From contig CAYXPB010000172.1 of the NCBI GenBank assembly GCA_964466645.1, positions 1 through 11,145 on the forward strand: a stretch of DNA of 11,145 nucleotides, given 5' to 3'. This document shows positions 1 through 5,986 of this stretch, piece by piece (the stretch's first letter is position 1; each line of letters begins with the position of its first letter). Under the pieces are notes generated by a model. The model made no database searches. It was not told the DNA's origin and saw only the letters and a list, made by a program, of their open reading frames with translations. Position numbers and translations under genes: made by a program. Origin of the DNA: Acetivibrio sp964466645 (GTDB taxonomy: Bacteria > Bacillota > Clostridia > Acetivibrionales > Acetivibrionaceae).

Positions 1-356
1 TCCAATTCTGTGCTGTCCTTCGTCTGTATACCAATTTCTTCCAACCAATAACCATCATTTTTATTAGGCGTCGAATCCGTTTTATCATGATTTTAATATA
101 ACTACCAGGATTCTCACATTTTAACCGGGATGCTTTGTTATCCTCTCAAAATTGAGCAATAGAACTCCCAGATTTACTTATGCTTGATAGATAATTGGAA
201 AGATCAATTCCCCCATAACATAGACAACTTTTAACCGTGTTTCCCACAATTATCATCAAATGACAACGATATATTAAATTATTTGTTTTGTAATAATGAT
301 TTATTTAATAAAATTTAGAACACTTTTTAAAAATAAATGGCAATTCAATCGTAATG
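1..356. other. Gene-poor upstream stretch with possible decayed minus-strand coding
   Basis: No intact gene is visible on either strand. On the minus strand there is a weak hint of decayed coding: an open frame from an ATG at 256 to a TGA at 148-146, which continues in the same frame to about position 94. It then continues protein-like in a shifted frame from about 93 to the left edge, with residues such as GYWLEEIGIQTKDSTEL. Joining the pieces needs a stop bypass at 146-148 and one extra base in the T4 run at 91-94. I recognise no family and see no ribosome site for the ATG, so this may be chance. Positions 240-356 are very AT-rich and lead into the regulator promoter. Confidence 0.3.
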
Positions 357-386
357 TTGACAATGGATAAAATGTTATGATAGAAT
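357..386 (+). promoter_or_regulatory. Predicted sigma-A promoter of the LacI-type regulator
   Basis: A perfect -35 box TTGACA (357-362) and a -10 box TAGAAT (381-386, five of six matches to TATAAT) are separated by 18 bp. The start of transcription would fall at about 392-394, inside the palindrome at 385-400, and about 30 bases before the gene start. TATGAT at 376-381 is an alternative -10, but its 13-bp spacing is too short. Confidence 0.7.
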
Positions 387-400
387 GAAAGCGCTTTCAT
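385..400. promoter_or_regulatory. Perfect 16-bp LacI-family operator / cre site over the regulator promoter
   Basis: ATGAAAGCGCTTTCAT is a perfect palindrome with a central CG, the standard form of a LacI/GalR-family operator, and it also fits the CcpA cre consensus (WTGNAANCGNWNNCW). It overlaps the end of the -10 box and the expected transcription start, so a bound protein should block initiation. It could serve autoregulation by the adjacent repressor, catabolite repression by CcpA, or both. The repressor's recognition helix (LATVSR) resembles those of CcpA and RbsR, so sequence alone cannot separate the two. Confidence 0.85.
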
Positions 401-424
401 AATAAAATACATTAGGTGATTTCA

Positions 425-1411
425 TTGCGGATGAAAGACATAGCTGATATTGCAGGCGTATCGCTTGCAACAGTATCGAGAGTTTTAAATGCACCTCATC
501 TTGTGAAAGAAGAAACTCGAAATAAAATACAAGCAATTCTTGAGAAGAATAACTTTATTGCAAATGCTTTCGCTAGAGGATTGGTTATGAATTCCATGAA
601 ATCTATTGGTGTTTTAACGGTGGATTTGAGGGACTTGTATTTTTCAAATGTGGTTTACAATATTGAAAGAGAATTTACCAGTCTTGGATACAACGTAATT
701 CTGTCAAATACCGGCGGTGAAATTGGTGAGAAGAAAAGATACCTATCAATTATGTTAGAAAAACAGGTTGATGGATTAATTTTAGTAGGATCAGTTTTTA
801 AGGAACGGAAAGGTAATGATCATATACTTGCTGCAAGTGAAAAACTACCAATTGTGATGGTAAATACATATTTAGAAGGAAAAAATATTTATTCAGTTGT
901 TTGTGATGATTCTCAAGGAGTAATGGATGCGGTAAATTATTTATACAAAAAAGGAAGAGAAAATATATATTATTTATGTGATATAAAAAGCTATGCTGGT
1001 TTAGCAAAACTCCGTGGTTTTCAAAAAGGTATGAGTTCCAACAATCTTAATAAAGATAACATAATACATATAGAAAGAAGTTTACAGGGAGGATATCAAG
1101 GAGCAAGCGAACTCATAAGTAAAGGGATAAAAGTATCAGCTATAATTACGGGGGAAGACATAACAGCAATTGGTGCCCTTAAGGCTTTTGTTGAAAATGG
1201 GTATTCAATTCCTGATGATGTATCTGTAGTTGGGTATAATAATTCAATTTTAGCAGAAGTATCAATGCCTACGTTGACCTCAATAGATAGTCTTTCTGAA
1301 ACCATGGCAAGCACTGCAGTCCATACAATGTTCAATATATTATCTAGTCAAACTGTATCAATACGAACTGTTTTAACACCAAATCTTATAATTAGAGAGA
1401 GTACACCATAA
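425..1411 (+). CDS. LacI/RbsR-family transcriptional regulator
   Basis: This is a one-domain-plus-sensor sugar repressor of 328 residues, normal for the LacI/GalR family. Residues 3-22 form the helix-turn-helix (MKDIADIAGVSLATVSRVLN) and a hinge helix follows near residues 45-58. The remainder is a type-I periplasmic-binding-protein-like effector domain, with the usual late segment containing VVGYNN and ending IIRESTP. I chose the TTG at 425 because AGGTGAT (414-420) lies 4-5 bases upstream. The GTG at 416 has no ribosome site, and the ATG at 431 is 10-11 bases away and would give MKDIADIAGV directly. The gene lies just upstream of a sugar ABC transporter and catabolic genes in the same direction, so it probably controls them, with the imported sugar or a pathway intermediate as inducer. 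The ligand cannot be read from sequence. Confidence 0.93.
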   Translation: MRMKDIADIAGVSLATVSRVLNAPHLVKEETRNKIQAILEKNNFIANAFARGLVMNSMKSIGVLTVDLRDLYFSNVVYNIEREFTSLGYNVILSNTGGEIGEKKRYLSIMLEKQVDGLILVGSVFKERKGNDHILAASEKLPIVMVNTYLEGKNIYSVVCDDSQGVMDAVNYLYKKGRENIYYLCDIKSYAGLAKLRGFQKGMSSNNLNKDNIIHIERSLQGGYQGASELISKGIKVSAIITGEDITAIGALKAFVENGYSIPDDVSVVGYNNSILAEVSMPTLTSIDSLSETMASTAVHTMFNILSSQTVSIRTVLTPNLIIRESTP

Positions 1412-1468
1412 ATCTTTAGAAATTTATGGATATCATGAATGGGAAAAATTATAAATTTTTAGTTAAAA

Positions 1469-1483
1469 ATGAAAGCGTTTACA
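1469..1483 (+). promoter_or_regulatory. Second LacI-family operator / cre-like site upstream of the transport operon
   Basis: ATGAAAGCGTTTACA shares the half-site ATGAAAGCG with the palindrome at 385-400 and fits the classical cre consensus fully. It sits 57 bases after the regulator stop codon and about 195 bases before the permease start. A repressor here could block read-through from the regulator gene, or act on the weak promoter candidate at 1499-1527. CcpA or the local regulator could be the ligand protein. Confidence 0.75.
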
Positions 1484-1498
1484 ATATTTTAATTTATC

Positions 1499-1527
1499 TT
1501 GTGATTCTTTTGATAAAAGTCTATTTT
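1499..1527 (+). promoter_or_regulatory. Possible promoter of the transporter/GRE operon
   Basis: TTGTGA (1499-1504) and TATTTT (1522-1527) are separated by 17 bp, each matching the consensus at four of six positions. The operator at 1469-1483 lies just upstream. A perfect TATAAT also occurs at 1608-1613, closer to the permease gene, but no acceptable -35 box stands 16-18 bp before it. Which of these is used is undecided, and such matches are frequent in AT-rich DNA. The rest of the 1412-1678 gap holds no gene. An all-AT hairpin at 1444-1460 (AAAAATT/AATTTTT) is too weak to call a terminator. Confidence 0.3.
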
Positions 1528-1678
1528 TAAGCCAAAATAAATGAAAGATTAATAAAAAAATTTACTCTAAAAGAATTTGCACACAAAAATATTATTAGTA
1601 TTGTTATTATAATACTTATTTAGTTATATGTTGGTGAGAAAATTTTAAAGATATTGTTCATATTTATGGAGGAAAAAA

Positions 1679-2677
1679 ATGGAGAATTTAATTACAGGCA
1701 CAGGAACAAAATCTAAAAATAACTTGAAAATGAAGGAAAACATAAGTCGAATAATTCAGAAATTATATATGCCAGTATTATTAATTCTTCTTATTTTAAT
1801 TTCATCAACATTATCAAAAAGTTTTTTAACAGTATCAAACATGTTAAGCATAATAAGATTTTCATCTTTGTTAATAATATCGTCTATAGGCATGCTAATG
1901 GTCATAATAGTTAGAGGATTTGATTTGTCCATTGATGGAGTAATTGTACTTTCTAGTGTATTATTAGGATTTTTTCTGGAAAAAGCTGGCTTGGGCCTAT
2001 TTTCTGTACCTATTGTTTTAGCATTTGGAATTCTTGTTGGATTTGTTAATGGAATTTTAACAGCTTACGCAAAAATTGAACCTCTTATTGTTACTCTTGG
2101 TATGTCAGTCGCTGTTACTGGATTAGGATATCAAGTCAATAATGTATTAATTGGTGGCAGTTTGCAGTTACGTGATAAGACGTTCTTGTCGGTATTTGGT
2201 GCAAGATCAGGATTTTTCCAATCTCCCATGATTTCAATGATTATCGTTGCTATTATTTTCAGTATTGTGTTAAATTATCTTGTCTTTGGAAGAAGGCTTA
2301 GAATTATAGGAGGAAACCCCGACGTAGCAACACTCTCAGGGATCAATACAAAACAATATATTATGTTTTCTTATATGGTATGTTCTTGTCTTGCGGCTTT
2401 AACGGGAATATTAAGTACTGCTATGATAGGAAGTTCAACTCCTCGGATCGGGACAGGATATGCACTGCAAAGCTTGACAGTCGTGTTTCTTGGGGGAGCT
2501 ACTTTTGCTGGTGGCAAAGGTTCTGTTGTAAGCACTGTAATTGCTGGTTTAATTTTAGGTGTAATTTCTAATATGCTAAATCTTCTTAATCTCCCTGTTT
2601 ACCCTCAACAAATGATAAATGGTTTAATTCTTGTTCTTGCAGTTGGCTTACGTAAAGCTTGGGGAAATAAGCATTAG
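1679..2677 (+). CDS. Sugar ABC transporter permease, ribose (RbsC) family
   Basis: This is the membrane channel subunit of a ribose/galactose-type (CUT2) ABC importer, 332 residues, a normal length. After a polar 30-residue N-terminus it is almost wholly hydrophobic, with roughly 8-10 membrane segments. Family marks are GFDLS at 80-84 (RbsC has GIDLS), the IEPLIVTLGM segment, and the cytoplasmic coupling loop GGNPDVATLSGI near 211-222, which docks on the ATPase. GGAGG at 1668-1672, six bases before the ATG, fixes the start. CUT2 permeases usually work as homodimers, and only one permease gene is present. It ends 19 bases before the ATPase gene. Substrate is unknown: the family carries pentoses, hexoses, inositols and sugar-like autoinducers. 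Confidence 0.93.
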   Translation: MENLITGTGTKSKNNLKMKENISRIIQKLYMPVLLILLILISSTLSKSFLTVSNMLSIIRFSSLLIISSIGMLMVIIVRGFDLSIDGVIVLSSVLLGFFLEKAGLGLFSVPIVLAFGILVGFVNGILTAYAKIEPLIVTLGMSVAVTGLGYQVNNVLIGGSLQLRDKTFLSVFGARSGFFQSPMISMIIVAIIFSIVLNYLVFGRRLRIIGGNPDVATLSGINTKQYIMFSYMVCSCLAALTGILSTAMIGSSTPRIGTGYALQSLTVVFLGGATFAGGKGSVVSTVIAGLILGVISNMLNLLNLPVYPQQMINGLILVLAVGLRKAWGNKH

Positions 2678-2696
2678 GGTGAGAGGTGACATAGCT

Positions 2697-4205
2697 ATGG
2701 AACAAGATAATTATATTATTAAAATGGACAAAATCACAAAAAGATTTGGTGGTACATTAGCTTTAGAGGAAGCTTCGTTATTTGTTCGAAAAGGAGAGAT
2801 CCACGCATTAGTTGGTGAAAATGGAGCAGGGAAGTCCACACTTATGCGTATACTTTCAGGTGCTTGTATTACTGATAAGGGAACAATTCAAATACAGGGA
2901 AAAGACGTGGCACTTCGCTCTAGTAAAGAGGCACTTATAAATTATGGTATAGGGATGGTTTTTCAAGAGGGAACTTTGGTTCCAACAATATCTGTAGCAG
3001 AAAATATTTTTATACCTCAAGAAGCAATTGGGTCAGGGGCTCGATTAGTAAATTGGGCGAGTATTATCAAAAAAGCTAAAGAAGTACTTAATGAGTTGGG
3101 AGTAAATATTAATGTACAGTTAGATGCTGGAGAATATTCACTTGAGGAAAGATGTCTAATAGAAGTAGCTAGAAATCTTGTAATGAATGTACGAATCTTA
3201 ATTTTAGACGAATTAGGAGCAACGTTAACGGCTTCAGAAATGTCTAACGTTTTTGAGATCCTCCTTAAACTTAAAGATAAGGGATGTACCATCATATTTA
3301 TATCCCATAGGTTAGAGGAGGTAATGGATTTTGCAGATAGTGTAACAGTTCTTCGTAAGGGGAAAAACGTTTCAACTCTTGAAAGAAATGAAGTTACTCA
3401 TGATAAATTGGTTGAACTAATGACAGGAGGAGTTGTTGATTATTCTAGAAAAGAAAAAGAAGTTGTTGCACATGAAACTCCGTTACTCCGTTTAGAAAAT
3501 TTCCAGATAAAAGGCGGAAATAAAATTAATTTAAATCTTTTCCCAGGAAAAATAATAGGTCTTGCAGGAGTTGCCGGAAGTGGACGTAGTGAAATGCTAC
3601 GAGCAATCTTTGGCATAGACCCATATAAAGGGAAGATATTTATTAATGGACACGAAGCCACTATTCATAATCCAATGCATGCTATAGCATACCGGATTGG
3701 ATATTTACCTAAAGAAAGAAAATTAGAAGGGATTATTTCAGATGATTCTGTTGTGCTAAATACAACTTGCATGTCACTAAAATTAATCAGTAAAAGTGGA
3801 TTTTTAATTAGACAAAAAGAAATTGAACTAACTAAAGAAGGTGTAGAAAAATTTTCTATATCATGTGGATCGATTGAAAATGTTATAGATTCATTAAGCG
3901 GAGGCAATCAACAAAAAGTATTATTTACTAGATTGATAAGTGCAGGTACAAATATTCTCCTTTGTGATGAACCGACAAGAGGTGTTGATATTAGTTCTCG
4001 TCAATTGCTTCATGAGCAAATTCTCCAGCACGCCATTAGAGGTGGTGGAGTGATTATTAGCTCATCAGAACTGCCTGAATTGTTTAAGCTTAGCGATTTG
4101 GTGGTGGTCATGAGAAAAGGCACAGTCGTTGGACAATATTCATTTGAGGAGGTGAATGAAGAAAAAATAATTTCTGCTATGTGCAGTGATTATATTATAA
4201 ATTAG
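2697..4205 (+). CDS. Sugar ABC transporter ATP-binding protein, RbsA/MglA type (two nucleotide-binding domains)
   Basis: This is the energy subunit of the CUT2 importer, 502 residues with two fused ATPase domains as usual for RbsA/MglA. Domain 1 has a canonical Walker A GENGAGKST (40-48) and a Q-loop Gln90. Its signature region reads YSLEERC (147-153) where relatives have LSVGEQQ-like residues, and its Walker B runs into DELG (171-174) instead of DEPT. Domain 2 has the modified Walker A typical of RbsA (GVAGSGRSE, 291-299), a perfect signature LSGGNQQK (400-407) and DEPTRGVD (424-431). The ATG at 2697 is preferred because AGAGGTGA (2682-2689) precedes it by seven bases. An in-frame upstream start at 2631 would overlap the permease gene and lacks a ribosome site. 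Confidence 0.95.
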   Translation: MEQDNYIIKMDKITKRFGGTLALEEASLFVRKGEIHALVGENGAGKSTLMRILSGACITDKGTIQIQGKDVALRSSKEALINYGIGMVFQEGTLVPTISVAENIFIPQEAIGSGARLVNWASIIKKAKEVLNELGVNINVQLDAGEYSLEERCLIEVARNLVMNVRILILDELGATLTASEMSNVFEILLKLKDKGCTIIFISHRLEEVMDFADSVTVLRKGKNVSTLERNEVTHDKLVELMTGGVVDYSRKEKEVVAHETPLLRLENFQIKGGNKINLNLFPGKIIGLAGVAGSGRSEMLRAIFGIDPYKGKIFINGHEATIHNPMHAIAYRIGYLPKERKLEGIISDDSVVLNTTCMSLKLISKSGFLIRQKEIELTKEGVEKFSISCGSIENVIDSLSGGNQQKVLFTRLISAGTNILLCDEPTRGVDISSRQLLHEQILQHAIRGGGVIISSSELPELFKLSDLVVVMRKGTVVGQYSFEEVNEEKIISAMCSDYIIN

Positions 4206-4271
4206 TAGTATGAGGATTAAAAGCGTTAAAAAAAGAATAAAAATATTATATGGTGATGGAGGGAACTGGTC

Positions 4272-5306
4272 ATGAAGAAATATTCATATTTATTAGTAAT
4301 TTGTTTATCATTATTTTATGTGATAGCTTTTACAATTTCTCCAGCGTTTACTGCGGAAAGTGTTTATACTATTGGGTTATCTCAACGTTCAATTGGAGGC
4401 AACGTGTGGTGGGATGCGATGATTAACTCAATAAAAAGTGAGCTGGAGAAACTCGGAGGACATAAGTTAATTATAATAGACGCACAAGAGGATATTGTTA
4501 AGCAAAACCGCGATGTTGAAAATCTAATTTCACAAAAAGTGGATGGAATAATAGTAAACCCAGTAACTGAAATAGAAATTAAACCAGCTTTAGAAGCAGC
4601 TAAAGAAGCTAATATACCAGTTGTTGTAGGAAATGAAAAAGTCGCAGATGAATTGTTGCCATATATAATTACCAATGTAACACTAAATGATTATAGAGCC
4701 TGTTTTGAATCCGGAGCTGAACTGGGACGTCGTTTCGAGATGCCTGCCGATAAGGATGAAATAAAGGTGTTGATTGTAGCTGGAACACCAGATACAATGA
4801 TGTCTTTGAATCGGAGGAGCGGCTTAATTGCTGGCTTTGCTGAACAGTTACTAAAGAAAAAAGGATCATGTAATCTAAACTTCATGGGAATTCGTTATGC
4901 ATACTATTATCCACAAAAAGCCTTAGAAGAGGTAGAACCATTTCTTCAAGCACATCCTGATATTGATGTTATTCTATCTGAGACAGACGAACATCTCCGT
5001 GGATTTATGAGTGCTGTAAAGTCAATTGGGAAAGCAGGACAAATACAAATAGCTTCCCTTGATGGAATAAGGGAATCTATTGAATATATTATAAATGGTG
5101 AGGTAACCTGTACCGCAGTTAACCCTCCGAATCTTACAGGAATATTGTTAGCTAGAGCGATTATAGATGCTATTGAAAAGAAACCTATGCCTTCGCAAAC
5201 ATATGTACCTACAATGGTTATAACAAAAGATAATGCAGAAAAATATTATGATCCTGAAAGAACTTATACCGATGATTTAATGTTTGGTGAAGAATATCAA
5301 TTCTAA
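4272..5306 (+). CDS. Sugar-binding protein of the ABC importer (RbsB-like, Peripla_BP_4 type)
   Basis: This is the extracytoplasmic receptor that delivers substrate to the permease, 344 residues. The N-terminus is a Sec signal peptide: KK at 2-3, a hydrophobic core at about 7-22, and probable cleavage after Ala25 (SPA) or Ala28. There is no lipobox and no Cys at the expected cleavage point, and the only Cys nearby is Cys11 inside the core. The mature part begins YTIGLSQRSIGGNVWWDAM and continues with the alternating alpha/beta pattern of the ribose-binding family (VDGIIVNPVTE, PVVVGNEK). GGAGGG (4258-4263) lies eight bases before the ATG. The 66-base gap after the ATPase holds only a degenerate operator-like sequence. 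The ligand is unknown, probably a sugar, polyol or sugar acid given the downstream enzymes. Confidence 0.9.
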   Translation: MKKYSYLLVICLSLFYVIAFTISPAFTAESVYTIGLSQRSIGGNVWWDAMINSIKSELEKLGGHKLIIIDAQEDIVKQNRDVENLISQKVDGIIVNPVTEIEIKPALEAAKEANIPVVVGNEKVADELLPYIITNVTLNDYRACFESGAELGRRFEMPADKDEIKVLIVAGTPDTMMSLNRRSGLIAGFAEQLLKKKGSCNLNFMGIRYAYYYPQKALEEVEPFLQAHPDIDVILSETDEHLRGFMSAVKSIGKAGQIQIASLDGIRESIEYIINGEVTCTAVNPPNLTGILLARAIIDAIEKKPMPSQTYVPTMVITKDNAEKYYDPERTYTDDLMFGEEYQF

Positions 5307-5323
5307 GAAAGGAATTATGATAT

Positions 5324-5914
5324 ATGGAACAATTAAAAGGTAAAACAATTGGTTTTTTGTTGTCTCATGAATTCGAGGATATCGAAGTGTTATATCCAGT
5401 TCTCAGGTTAAGTGAAGAGGGAGCATGGATAACTATAATTACTGTAGATGCTCCTGGTTGTGCACACCCACGTCCGTTGATCCCTAACAAACCAATAACA
5501 GGTAGATTTGGACATACGGTTCCCTTAATTGTTATGGAAGAAGGGAATAGATATGACATTAAACATGTTTCTCAAGTTAATGCTGATGAATTTGATGCAA
5601 TAATAATCCCCGGGGGATTTTCGCCCGATTTTGTCCGTACTGATGAGCACGCTTTGACTTTAATAAAGGAAATCAATAAAAAAGATAAAGTGATTGCCGC
5701 GGTATGTCATGGTGCTGCAGTTATGGTTTCTGCGGGGATTTTGAAAGGCAAGAGAGTAACAGCATGGAAGTCTGCAAAAGATGAACTAATACTTGCTGGC
5801 GCTATTTTTGAAGATACTGCAATGGTTCGTGACGGGAATATTGTAACTGCAAGAGTTCCTGATGATTTACCCCAGTTCTGTAAGGGAATTATGGATGCTA
5901 TGCTAGGAAAGTAA
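5324..5914 (+). CDS. DJ-1/PfpI-family protein (class I glutamine amidotransferase-like)
   Basis: This 196-residue protein has the length and motifs of the PfpI/YraA branch of the DJ-1 superfamily. The acidic motif EFEDIE places the conserved Glu at residue 18. The nucleophile elbow is AAVCHGAA with Cys128 followed by His129, and IIPGGF and KGKRVTAW are also family-typical. Members include stress proteins, proposed deglycases/glyoxalases, hydratases and intracellular peptidases, so the family does not fix a reaction. An AAAGGA ribosome site lies at 5308-5313, ten bases before the ATG. An ATG at 5317 is out of frame and soon stops. The gene sits between the sugar receptor and the GRE in one transcription direction. 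It may detoxify a reactive carbonyl made by the pathway, process the substrate, or protect the radical enzyme. Confidence 0.88.
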   Translation: MEQLKGKTIGFLLSHEFEDIEVLYPVLRLSEEGAWITIITVDAPGCAHPRPLIPNKPITGRFGHTVPLIVMEEGNRYDIKHVSQVNADEFDAIIIPGGFSPDFVRTDEHALTLIKEINKKDKVIAAVCHGAAVMVSAGILKGKRVTAWKSAKDELILAGAIFEDTAMVRDGNIVTARVPDDLPQFCKGIMDAMLGK

Positions 5915-5919
5915 AAATT

Positions 5920-5956
5920 GAGCAGAGGAATTATATTTATTTTTATACCTCTGCTC
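5920..5956. other. Intergenic hairpin with a perfect 9-bp stem before the GRE gene
   Basis: GAGCAGAGG (5920-5928) and CCTCTGCTC (5948-5956) are exact reverse complements around a 19-base, almost pure A/T loop. In the plus direction no T-run follows, so it is not an intrinsic terminator for the upstream genes. On the minus strand a short T5 follows, but no minus-strand gene is near. It lies between the PfpI stop codon and the GRE ribosome site (AAAGGGGG, 5972-5979). It may stabilise or mark the processing point of the GRE mRNA (inference). Confidence 0.6.
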
Positions 5957-5986
5957 GAAACAAAAATTCATAAAGGGGGTTTATTT

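Noticed and set aside
1444..1460. Terminator after the regulator gene (AAAAATT/AATTTTT hairpin)
   Set aside because: The 7-bp stem is all A/T with a 3-base loop and no T-run beyond the stem itself, too weak for an intrinsic terminator call.
2631..2696. Extended N-terminus of the ATPase overlapping the permease gene
   Set aside because: It has no ribosome site and its 22 residues do not resemble the family. The ATG at 2697 has a good ribosome site and a normal RbsA-type N-terminus.
3017..3907. Minus-strand open frames inside the ATPase gene
   Set aside because: They are antisense shadows of a well-supported coding gene, lack ribosome sites and resemble no protein family.
4217..4231. Third operator-like sequence (TTAAAAGCGTTAAAA) between the ATPase and binding-protein genes
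   Set aside because: It matches the site at 1469-1483 at only about 11 of 15 positions and lacks the conserved G and C of the arms, so chance in AT-rich DNA is likely.
5918..5986. N-terminal extension of the GRE gene starting at TTG 5918
   Set aside because: The TTG lies at the edge of the hairpin stem, only three bases after the PfpI stop, with no ribosome site. The ATG at 5987 has AAAGGGGG just upstream and starts the family-like sequence.
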